A stretch of 29,592 bases of DNA from BS750m-G62 sp046483505 (GTDB taxonomy: Bacteria > Planctomycetota > Phycisphaerae > FEN-1346), in NCBI GenBank assembly GCA_046483505.1, contig JAWODB010000180.1, forward strand, positions 1-29,592, in the 5' to 3' direction. Of this stretch, positions 23,120-29,592 are shown in pieces; within the stretch, counting starts at the first letter, position 1; every line of letters starts with the position of its first letter. Below the pieces are notes generated by a model. It was given only the letters and a program-made list of their open reading frames with translations. It did not search any database and was not told the origin of the DNA. A program made the position numbers and the translations under genes.

Positions 23120-24253
23120 CTACCGATTCAGAATCGCGTCGGGATAGCCGGCCTTGGACACGCGTTCCTTCAGGGCCAGGAAGTACTGCTCGGAATTCGT
23201 GAGGTGCATCTCGCGCTTCTTGGCGTCGGCGTAATGCTCGTTGGCGTCGGAGAGTTCCGACAGGCCGCGCGATAACTGCTGGAACGTCAGTTGGGCCCGC
23301 TGCTGTTCGGTCGTCTGGTCGATGAACTCCATGTACGCTTCCATCGTCTGGGCCACCTTTTCCTGGAACGCCGCCCGGCCCAGGTCTTCCATTCCGGCCT
23401 TGACGGCGGTGAGCCCGGCCTCGGCCACGCGGAGGGCCAACTGGCGGTACTCGCCGTAGTGCTGCTTCAGGTACGCCATCGCCTCGTCGAATTCCTTCTG
23501 GCTGTCGGGTTTCCAATAGACGGACCCGCGGATCTTGGGCTTGAACACGAGGTACTGGAGGGCGGTGGCCCGCCGCTCGAGTTGGGCGGCGAGTTTGGCA
23601 TCGCTCGGCGCGTCGCTGTTCTTCAGTGCGTTCAGCATGCTCTTGGGGACGGTGTAGAGGTCGTACGCCTCCTGGAACTTGCCCTCGGTTTCGAGTGCCC
23701 GGCCCCTGGCGAGGTTCCGCTGGCACGTCTCGCGGGCCTGGTGCAGTTGGCCGCTCAGGTGCCAGGTCGCGAACAGGTAGACCAGGACGGTGACGAGGCC
23801 GAAGAAGAATAGGATGCCGATGACGACGCCGGCCTTGCCGCCGGGCGTCAGGCGGGCGTACCATCCGCCCCGCGCGCCGCCGTAGACGATGCCGCCGGCC
23901 GGCTGTCCGATGGCCATGCCCCCCCGACGTTTGCGCGTGCGGCTCGTGCCCGTTCGGACGGGGGTGGCGGTGGCGGCCGCCTGGGCCGGCGCCTTGGCGG
24001 TCCCGTCGTCGGCCAGGACGGTCTGGCAGTGCGGGCACATCTGGCTGTCGACCGGCACGTCCTTGCCGCAACGCGGACACCGCCGCGACGTCCGCTGCGC
24101 CGTGGCGGGGGCGGCGGGGATTTCGACGCCGCGCCCTTTGCCGCTCGGCACCTTCAGGCGGCGCCGGCAGTTGGGGCACATGACGACGGCGCCCGCCTTG
24201 TCGGATTCCACGACCATGCTGCGGCCACAGGGGCATCGGAACAGGATGGACAT
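23120..24253 (-). CDS. Double zinc-ribbon single-pass membrane protein of unknown function
   Basis: 377 residues from the ATG at 24253, preceded by GGGAGA. Two zinc-ribbon-like modules open the protein: CPCG (C7, C9) with CPNC (C26-C29), and CPRC (C59-C62) with CPHC (C73-C76). A basic linker leads to one transmembrane segment at about 141-164 (GVVIGILFFFGLVTVLVYLF). The remaining 210 residues are helical and charged and contain a YDLYTVPKSM segment; no enzyme motif is visible. The arrangement suggests cytosolic ribbons and an exported helical domain. The gene starts 21 bases after the histidine kinase stop codon, so it is co-transcribed with it and may be its output or partner, which is an inference from position only. 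Confidence 0.75.
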   Translation of the reverse strand: MSILFRCPCGRSMVVESDKAGAVVMCPNCRRRLKVPSGKGRGVEIPAAPATAQRTSRRCPRCGKDVPVDSQMCPHCQTVLADDGTAKAPAQAAATATPVRTGTSRTRKRRGGMAIGQPAGGIVYGGARGGWYARLTPGGKAGVVIGILFFFGLVTVLVYLFATWHLSGQLHQARETCQRNLARGRALETEGKFQEAYDLYTVPKSMLNALKNSDAPSDAKLAAQLERRATALQYLVFKPKIRGSVYWKPDSQKEFDEAMAYLKQHYGEYRQLALRVAEAGLTAVKAGMEDLGRAAFQEKVAQTMEAYMEFIDQTTEQQRAQLTFQQLSRGLSELSDANEHYADAKKREMHLTNSEQYFLALKERVSKAGYPDAILNR

Positions 24254-24274
24254 CGCGTTCTCCCTTGGCGGGCG

Positions 24275-25903
24275 TCACCCCGTGTCGTCGGTTCCGGTGG
24301 TATGGGTGGCGTGTTCGGCCGGGCCGGGCGCCTCGTCCTGGCCGGGGGTGCGGCCCTCGGCGTCGCTGGAGTCGACCGGCAAGACGACCGTGAAGGTCGA
24401 GCCCTTGCCGACTTCGCTCTCGACCGACACGGTGCCTCCCAACAGGTTCGTCAACTCTTTTACGATTGAGAGCCCCAGGCCCGTACCACGATACTGCCGC
24501 GTGTAACTGGAATCCAGTTGTGTAAACCGGTCGAAGATGCGGAGTTGCTGGTCGCGCGCGATGCCGGGGCCGGTGTCGCGGACGGCGAAGGCGACCCGTC
24601 CGTCCTGGACGGGCCGGACCGAGAGCCGGATCTCGCCCTCCTCCGTGAACTTGACCGCGTTCGAGAGCAGGTTGTACAGGATCTGCTGGACCTTGGTGGC
24701 GTCGGTCACGAGGCGGGGCGTGGCGGGGTCCACCTCGTGGAGGAGGCGGACGTCGGACTCCCGCAGCAGGGGCCGGACCATGTTGCAGGCGATCTCGGCC
24801 AGGTCCTGGGGCGCGATCTGCTCGCACCGGACCTGGACGCGGCCGGCCTCGATCTTCGCCAGGTCCAGCAGGTCGTTGATCATCTCCAGCAGCATCTGGC
24901 CGCTGGACTGGATGTTGCGGGCGTAGCGGGCCAGTTTCGGGTCGTCGCGGACGGCGTCGGCCTTCGAGAGGATTTCGGCGAACCCGAGGATGGAGTTCAG
25001 CGGCGTGCGGAGTTCGTGGCTCATGGTGGCCACGAACTTGCTCTTGACCCGGTTCGCCTCGAACAGGGCGACGTTCGCCTTGGCGAGGTCGTCGAGTTTG
25101 GCGTCGCGGCTCTCGGTGGCGGCGCGGAGGTCGGCCTGGACCTTGGCCAGGCCGTCGAGCATGTGGTTCAGGGCGTCGCTGAGGACCTCCAGTTCGTCGC
25201 CGGTGTCGATCTCGCTGCGGACCTGGAGGTCGCCCTCGCTGACGCGCTCCGTCACGTCCTTGAGGTGCTTGACGGGCTTGGCCACCATGTACCGGAACAG
25301 GGTGTAGAAGGCGGCGATGGAGACCGCGACGATGCCGAGGCCGGCGGCGGTCAGGATCAGCCGGTTCACGAAGAGCGCGTGGCGGCGGTCCTCCACGTCG
25401 AGGCGGAGCGAGACGGCCCCGATGAGTTCGCCCACCTGGTAGTTGTTGTGGCAGTCGGCGCAGGCGGAACGGCAGCGGAGGGCCTGGACGTAGCGGAGCG
25501 TGTTGCCCTGGGTTTGCCAGAGGGCGTTTTCCTCGGGATGCTTCAGGAAGACGCCGACGGCCTCCTGGTGGATGCCGTCGAGGCCCTTGGGCGGCTGCTG
25601 CGGTTCGCCCGGCGGCGCCGGTTCCAGCCGGATGAGTTCCGGCGGTGTCTTGCCCTCCGCGATGCGGATGGCGCGCAGTTGCTTTTCGCTCTCGGGGTTG
25701 GCGGCGAAGCGGAGGGCGTGCAGGTGCTGGAGGTAGGCCCAGGCGGCCTGCTCCGCCCGGTCGGCGTCGCCCGTGCGGGAGAGGGGGCCCATGTGCCACC
25801 ACGGCCACCAGAGGCACGCGGCGACGGTCAGGAGCAGGACCAGGCCGAACAGGAGCCGGCTCTTCCGCTCCAGCGTCGTCTTGGCGCTGCGTCGTTTGGC
25901 CAT
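24275..25903 (-). CDS. Sensor histidine kinase with a periplasmic heme-c-binding (DUF3365/Tll0287-like) domain
   Basis: 542 residues from the ATG at 25903, four bases after the dapA stop codon. A transmembrane segment at about 17-35 leads into a periplasmic sensor with CADCH (C148-H152), a canonical CxxCH heme c attachment site, in the context LRYVQALRCRSACADCHNNY that resembles the DUF3365 family. A second transmembrane segment (about 181-203) is followed by a HAMP domain (about 204-258), a coiled linker, a HisKA domain with SHELRTPLNSILGF (phospho-acceptor H296), and an ATPase domain with NLLSNAVKF, DTGPGIA and GTGLGLSIVKELTNLLGG. It should autophosphorylate in response to a redox, gas or ligand signal at the heme. 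No response regulator lies in the window. The C-terminal 30 residues are low complexity. Confidence 0.92.
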   Translation of the reverse strand: MAKRRSAKTTLERKSRLLFGLVLLLTVAACLWWPWWHMGPLSRTGDADRAEQAAWAYLQHLHALRFAANPESEKQLRAIRIAEGKTPPELIRLEPAPPGEPQQPPKGLDGIHQEAVGVFLKHPEENALWQTQGNTLRYVQALRCRSACADCHNNYQVGELIGAVSLRLDVEDRRHALFVNRLILTAAGLGIVAVSIAAFYTLFRYMVAKPVKHLKDVTERVSEGDLQVRSEIDTGDELEVLSDALNHMLDGLAKVQADLRAATESRDAKLDDLAKANVALFEANRVKSKFVATMSHELRTPLNSILGFAEILSKADAVRDDPKLARYARNIQSSGQMLLEMINDLLDLAKIEAGRVQVRCEQIAPQDLAEIACNMVRPLLRESDVRLLHEVDPATPRLVTDATKVQQILYNLLSNAVKFTEEGEIRLSVRPVQDGRVAFAVRDTGPGIARDQQLRIFDRFTQLDSSYTRQYRGTGLGLSIVKELTNLLGGTVSVESEVGKGSTFTVVLPVDSSDAEGRTPGQDEAPGPAEHATHTTGTDDTG

Positions 25904-25907
25904 ACGT

Positions 25908-26801
25908 TCAGGTTCCGGCCTGCGCCGTTCCGTCCGGAAGCCCGTATGCGGCCATCGCCTGCCGCAGGGCATCGGCCGAGGCCGGCGCCAGGTCCGTCAG
26001 CGGCAGGCGGCGCTCGTCCGACTCCAGCAGGCCCGCCCACGTCATCGCCGTCTTGATCGGAATCGGGTTCGTCTCGACGAACATCGCCCGGCACAGGGGG
26101 AACAGGCGGCGGTGGGCCTCGCGGGCCGTCGCCACGTCGCCGGCGAGCATGGCGTCCGTCAGCCGCTTCATGTCCTGCGGCACGAGGTTCGCCACGACGC
26201 TGATGACGCCGACGCCCCCCAGGGCCATGAGCGGCAGGGTGAGGCTGTCGTCGCCCGAGAGGACCGCCAGGTCGCACCGGGCCAGGATCTCGCTCGCCTG
26301 GTCCATCGACCCGGTCGCCTCCTTGATGGCGACGACCTGGTCGAGGTCCGCCAGGCGGGCCACCGTCTCCGGCGTCATCGAGACGCCGGTCCGGCCGGGA
26401 ATGTTGTAGAGGACCATGGGCAGGTCGCACGCCTCGGCGATGGCCGAGAAGTGTGCATACAGCCCGTCCTGCGTCGGCTTGTTGTAGTACGGGCAGACCT
26501 GGAGCGACCCGTCGGCCCCCACGTCGCGGGCGAAGCGCGTCAGGTCAATCGCCTCGGCCGTCGCGTTGCCGCCCGTGCCGGCGACGACGGGCACGCGGCC
26601 GTCGGCACACCGGACGACCGTCTCGATGATCTTCTCGTGCTCGTCGACGTCCACGGTGGGGCTCTCGCCGGTCGTCCCGACGGGCACCAGCCCGTCGGTG
26701 CCCTGTTCGACGTGCCAGTCGACGAGCCGCTCGATGGCGGCGTAGTCCACCTTGCCGTCGGCGAACGGCGTGACCAGGGCCACCAGTGTTCCTTGGAACA
26801 T
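25908..26801 (-). CDS. dapA: 4-hydroxy-tetrahydrodipicolinate synthase
   Basis: 297 residues from the ATG at 26801, with GGGAGG seven bases upstream. All family signatures are present: GTTGESPT (T43, T44), CPYYNKPTQDG, the active-site tyrosine in VLYNIPGRTG (Y132, with R137) and the Schiff-base lysine in VAIKEATG (K160). Length is typical. The enzyme condenses pyruvate with aspartate semialdehyde in the cytosol, the first step of the diaminopimelate/lysine branch that also feeds peptidoglycan. Within the wider family, N-acetylneuraminate lyase and related aldolases share the fold, but the TTGE and YNKP motifs favour DapA. No other dap gene is adjacent. It leads an operon with a sensor kinase and a zinc-ribbon protein, an unusual partnership. 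A good promoter lies 37 bases upstream. Confidence 0.93.
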   Translation of the reverse strand: MFQGTLVALVTPFADGKVDYAAIERLVDWHVEQGTDGLVPVGTTGESPTVDVDEHEKIIETVVRCADGRVPVVAGTGGNATAEAIDLTRFARDVGADGSLQVCPYYNKPTQDGLYAHFSAIAEACDLPMVLYNIPGRTGVSMTPETVARLADLDQVVAIKEATGSMDQASEILARCDLAVLSGDDSLTLPLMALGGVGVISVVANLVPQDMKRLTDAMLAGDVATAREAHRRLFPLCRAMFVETNPIPIKTAMTWAGLLESDERRLPLTDLAPASADALRQAMAAYGLPDGTAQAGT

Positions 26802-26837
26802 GCGGACCTCCCGTGCGTCCTTTATCTCAAGAGGCCC

Positions 26838-26865
26838 ATTTTACGGGCGGAGAGATGCGTGTCCA
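26838..26865 (-). promoter_or_regulatory. Sigma70-type promoter of the dapA operon
   Basis: On the minus strand TGGACA (26865-26860) and TAAAAT (26843-26838) each match the consensus at five of six positions and are separated by 16 bases. The -10 box ends 37 bases before the dapA start codon. Confidence 0.6.
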
Positions 26866-26911
26866 GCCCTAACGGTCGCGGGAACGGCCGGAAGGGCCTG
26901 GCATAGCGGGT

Positions 26912-27004
26912 GGCATGCATTCGCGCCGTTGCGAAAGCATGCCCCTCAGTGGCGCCGTAGGCACTCTTGTCCGCCGCGCGGTGCTCAAGACGGAGCACCG
27001 CGCG
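26912..27004. repeat. Two hairpins between the CreD-like gene and dapA
   Basis: The first has arms GGCATGCATTCGC (26912-26924) and GCGAAAGCATGCC (26931-26943) with one mismatch and loop GCCGTT. The second has perfect 12-bp arms CGCGCGGTGCTC (26975-26986) and GAGCACCGCGCG (26993-27004), loop AAGACG. The second shares the GCGCGGTG outer stem of copies A, F and G', with different inner pairs. The loops are not complementary. Either may end the CreD-like transcript on the minus strand. Confidence 0.75.
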
Positions 27005-27046
27005 AACCCACGCGTTCCGAGAAGTGCGAAAGTACGCCCTCCGGCG

Positions 27047-28399
27047 TCACGTCTCGCCCTCGGCTTCCGGCCCCGGCGTCTCAGGCGGCGGCACGTGCTG
27101 AGCCGGGACCGACGGCGACGGCGTCGCGTGCGCCGGAGCGGACGGCGCCGGCGGACGCGTGAACACCTCGCTCCAGTCGAGGCGGCCCGTGGCCTGCATC
27201 AGGACGAACAGCGTGGCGATGGCCGCAATCGTGATCGTCAGCCCCGTGTTGCCCTCCCACGTAAACGCATAACTGAATCCCACCAGGTACACGAGTTGCG
27301 CCAGGCCCACGTAGACGACGGCGAACGTCACGCCCCCCACCAGCCGCATGTACGAGACCACCAGGAACACGCTCACGACGGCGCAGATCCAGAAGGCGTA
27401 CTCCAGCGGGATGCGGTCCACCAGGTACGCCAGGAGGATGTGGAACGCAAAGAACCCTGCCGAGATGAACAGGTAGTGCATCGGGTGCAGCGGCACGTTC
27501 TTCAGAATCACGATCGTGAAGAGGACCGTGAAGAAGAACAGGAGGCCGATGGGGGCGAAGAAGGCCATGCGGCCGGCCACGGCCCCGGCATTCTGGCGGC
27601 TGGGCATCTCGATGCCGATCTTCTCGCGGCTGGTGCGGTTCTCGAATTCCCACGCGGCCCGCATCCCGCCGTTGAGGGGCTCGGCCGGCTCGGGTTCGGG
27701 GCTCCGGCCGCCCTGGTCCTCGGCGTAGCCGATCTCCGTGAAGTCCGTCGTCGCGGTCAGCGAGAACTTCTGGATCATGGACGACTCGTCGCCGCCGCGG
27801 CTCAGATCGTACAGCCAGTAGTCCCGCCCGTACGTGCGGTACGTGACGGCCACGGTGTGCGGCGCGGTGTCGTCGGGCAGGGGAACGGCCAGGCGGTTGC
27901 CCTCCTTGACGGCGGCCGGGTTCAGGGGTTCCCCGTCGAGCGTGACGGTGAGGTTCTCGAAGACGCCGGCCCCTTTCGGCAGCGAGAAGACGAAGAAACG
28001 TTCGCCCCCGTTCCACGAGACCGGCAAGGGCCGGTCGGACGCCGCCGAGGCGGGCAGGGCGGCCCGCGACTTCGGGAAGATCGGATGGTCGGACGGCCGG
28101 CTGCCGGTCCACGGCGCGACCTCGTACGTGCCGCTGAAGTCCACCGTGTACGTGCTGAACCAGATGAGGCCCTTGTACCGGTGCTCGTGGTCGAAGCGGA
28201 CCTGGATGTTGCTCGCGGCCGGGTCGGGCGAGGGGGCCGGCTGGACGAGGCCGGCGGGGCCCCACAGCGTGTCGACGTCCTCGCCCAGGCGGTCGGTCAG
28301 ACGGGCGGTGCGGTACTCGATCGTGCCGCCCAGAATCATCCATCCCATGCTCGCCACGCCGAAGACGACGATGATGAGGAAGAAACGGAACGCGGTCAT
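27047..28399 (-). CDS. CreD-like inner-membrane protein
   Basis: 450 residues from the ATG at 28399, with GGAGG upstream. One transmembrane segment opens the protein (FRFFLIIVVFGVASMGWMIL). A periplasmic beta-rich domain of about 260 residues follows (VPLPDDTAPHTVAVTYRTYG). The C-terminal part has about five or six membrane segments beginning at VPLHPMHYLFISAGFFAFHI and ending LFVLMQATGRLDW. The HPMxYL start, the spacing and the terminal R-x-D-W match the CreD/CbrA-type inner-membrane family. In E. coli, creD is under CreBC control; no creBC lies here, so the role is open. The last 50 residues are proline- and alanine-rich. It precedes dapA on the same strand by 245 repeat-bearing bases and is probably a separate unit. 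Confidence 0.82.
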   Translation of the reverse strand: MTAFRFFLIIVVFGVASMGWMILGGTIEYRTARLTDRLGEDVDTLWGPAGLVQPAPSPDPAASNIQVRFDHEHRYKGLIWFSTYTVDFSGTYEVAPWTGSRPSDHPIFPKSRAALPASAASDRPLPVSWNGGERFFVFSLPKGAGVFENLTVTLDGEPLNPAAVKEGNRLAVPLPDDTAPHTVAVTYRTYGRDYWLYDLSRGGDESSMIQKFSLTATTDFTEIGYAEDQGGRSPEPEPAEPLNGGMRAAWEFENRTSREKIGIEMPSRQNAGAVAGRMAFFAPIGLLFFFTVLFTIVILKNVPLHPMHYLFISAGFFAFHILLAYLVDRIPLEYAFWICAVVSVFLVVSYMRLVGGVTFAVVYVGLAQLVYLVGFSYAFTWEGNTGLTITIAAIATLFVLMQATGRLDWSEVFTRPPAPSAPAHATPSPSVPAQHVPPPETPGPEAEGET

Positions 28400-28489
28400 G
28401 TGCGGTCCTCCACCAGGTCCGGCCTCATGGCCGGCGGTCAGGACGTCGGGCGGCCGGGCAGGGCGTGGCCGTCGCGCCGGCGGAGTATT

Positions 28490-29452
28490 TCAGGCCGCTG
28501 ACGAGTCGTTCGCCTCGTTAGGCGTGTAACGGGCCAGTTTCGGAATGGCGGCCCGGGCCATCTCGAAGTACTCCTCGTTGGCCTCCAGGCCGATGCTGTC
28601 CAGCCCGCAGGCGCAGGCGGCCGCAATCGTCGAGCCCGAGCCCATGAACGGGTCCAGGAGGACGCCCTCCCCAAGCGGCAACGCGGCCCGGACGAGTTGC
28701 CGGAGCAGCGCCTGCGGTTTCAGGGACGGATGCGGGGCGATCTCCCGCTCTCGCCCGCGGGCAGGGGCCGCGTAGAGGAGGTCCTTGAACGGCTCCTCGT
28801 CCGAGAGGCGCCGAAGGCCGCCCGTCCCCCACTTCCGCAGGTTGTCCTGGACCCGCCCTTCGCACGGTTTGCGGAACAGGCCCCACGGCTCCCAGCACGA
28901 CTTGGGCATGACCGTGACGTCGCGGAATTCCTCGTGCGCGTTCTTGGGCCGGTCGCCGCCGCGCAGCGTGTGCACCACCCGGATGATCTCCGCCCGTTTC
29001 TCGAACCCCGCGGCAATGAACGGCTCGTAGACCAGGTGCGACACCAGCGGGTTGGTCGCCACGAAGACGTGGGCGCCCGGAACCAGGACCGGCAGAAGGA
29101 GACTCGCCAGGCGGCCGAAGAAGTCGCGCAGGTCCTCCCGCTGCCGCTCGGAGAGGACCGTGAAACGAGGCAGCGGGCGGCGCTTGCAGCCGTCGAACGC
29201 GGGCGGTATCCGCCACACCCCGCCGTTGCCGTTTCGCATCTTCTCGAGTTGATCCGGCTGATATTCCAGCAGACCATACGGCGGGTCCGTCACGACGGCG
29301 TGGACGGAGAGCGGCTCGGCCGCCTGGAGCCACTCGAAGGCATCGGCCGCGTAGAGCGCGTAGGATCGCTTCTGGCCCCCGGTGCCACCGGCGAAGAGGC
29401 CCGGCGGAACGAAGGACTTCGTCACTTTGTTGGCGTGCCTGGTCTGCGGCAT
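28490..29452 (-). CDS. DNA (cytosine-N4 or adenine-N6) methyltransferase, beta-type motif order
   Basis: 320 residues from the ATG at 29452; a longer form from 29494 adds 14 residues, and neither start has a well-spaced ribosome binding site. The catalytic motif DPPY (residues 56-59, in AVVTDPPYGLLEYQP) comes first, and the S-adenosylmethionine-binding motif DPFMGSGSTIAAA lies near the C-terminus, just after SLKPQALLRQLVRAALPLGEG. This order is the beta class of N4/N6 amino-methyltransferases. A middle region of about 150 residues (around VFVATNPLVSHLVYEPFIAA) probably recognises the target. No restriction endonuclease, specificity subunit or Vsr gene is in view on either side, so it may be a solitary methylase; the right neighbour is only partly visible. 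The target sequence cannot be read from the protein. Confidence 0.88.
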   Translation of the reverse strand: MPQTRHANKVTKSFVPPGLFAGGTGGQKRSYALYAADAFEWLQAAEPLSVHAVVTDPPYGLLEYQPDQLEKMRNGNGGVWRIPPAFDGCKRRPLPRFTVLSERQREDLRDFFGRLASLLLPVLVPGAHVFVATNPLVSHLVYEPFIAAGFEKRAEIIRVVHTLRGGDRPKNAHEEFRDVTVMPKSCWEPWGLFRKPCEGRVQDNLRKWGTGGLRRLSDEEPFKDLLYAAPARGREREIAPHPSLKPQALLRQLVRAALPLGEGVLLDPFMGSGSTIAAACACGLDSIGLEANEEYFEMARAAIPKLARYTPNEANDSSAA

Positions 29453-29533
29453 GGCCACCTTAGGTGCGTCCTGGCGCGATTGGCCCGCGTGCATTATGCG
29501 GCACCGGCCGGGCGAAGTCCAGCGGCGCAGGGC

Positions 29534-29592
29534 TTACGCGGTCGGGGTCTCGATGAGGCGGGCCATCTCGCGGACGGCCTCGCGGAGGCCGA
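29534..29592 (-). CDS. C-terminal end of an unidentified protein
   Basis: The only open minus-strand frame ending here reads GLREAVREMARLIETPTA and stops at TAA (29536-29534). It enters from the right edge. The short amphipathic helix is not enough to name a family. The stop lies 82 bases from the methyltransferase start on the same strand, so the two could share a transcript. Confidence 0.5.
   Translation of the reverse strand, partial: GLREAVREMARLIETPTA

Noticed and set aside
22998..25817. Minus-strand open frame of 939 codons overlapping the kinase and zinc-ribbon genes
   Set aside because: It is out of frame with both real genes, is rich in Arg, Pro and Gly and runs through intergenic repeats.
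28490..29592. Restriction-modification system at the right end
   Set aside because: Only the methyltransferase and 18 residues of another protein are visible; there is no evidence for a nuclease.

Overview
The window is very G+C-rich and gene-dense, and it most likely comes from a Planctomycetota bacterium, probably an uncultured one. This is an inference from gene content: a Tat-exported sulfatase beside a Tat-exported Gfo/Idh/MocA oxidoreductase, a very large secreted VIT/von Willebrand A protein, a PA14/PKD/TPR exported protein, the alternative two-domain GlmU-like sugar nucleotidyltransferase, and spacers full of dispersed palindromic repeats. Most genes have a clear purine-rich ribosome binding site, usually GGAGG-like, 6-9 bases before the start. 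I saw no rRNA, tRNA, CRISPR array, transposase or prophage gene.

Left part (1-7000, minus strand): a partial HMGL-like acyltransferase gene running off the left edge, an acyl carrier protein, a GlmU-like enzyme with a plausible promoter, and a 1367-residue secreted VIT-vWA protein with a secretin-type C-terminal region. Middle (7400-22850, plus strand): the sulfatase and oxidoreductase pair, an exported beta-sandwich/repeat protein, a membrane GAF/HD-GYP protein with an internal zinc-ribbon-like motif, a structured 614-base spacer, an OmpH/Skp-like chaperone followed by a PA14/PKD/TPR exported protein, then transketolase, IMP dehydrogenase and a small exported protein whose reading frame contains a repeat. 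Right part (23100-29592, minus strand): dapA, a heme-c-type sensor histidine kinase and a zinc-ribbon membrane protein in one tight operon, then a CreD-like membrane protein, an apparently solitary DNA methyltransferase, and the last codons of an unidentified gene.

The most unusual signal is in the spacers. Nearly every long intergenic region holds perfect or near-perfect hairpins, often in tandem pairs. The arms of each hairpin match each other exactly, but arm sequence differs between hairpins, which is a compensatory pattern. In several pairs the loop of the first hairpin is the reverse complement of the loop of the second, for example CTCCGC/GCGGAG and TCCC/GGGA, with the CTTG/CAAG core in another family. 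One pair is bracketed by a further inverted repeat, and one lies inside a reading frame. I could not identify these as a named repeat family from sequence alone. Other dispersed repeats (GAGAGGG/GAGGGTGA palindromes, a GTCATGCTGAGC-type inverted repeat, a TTTCGGA repeat inside the vWA gene) are also present.
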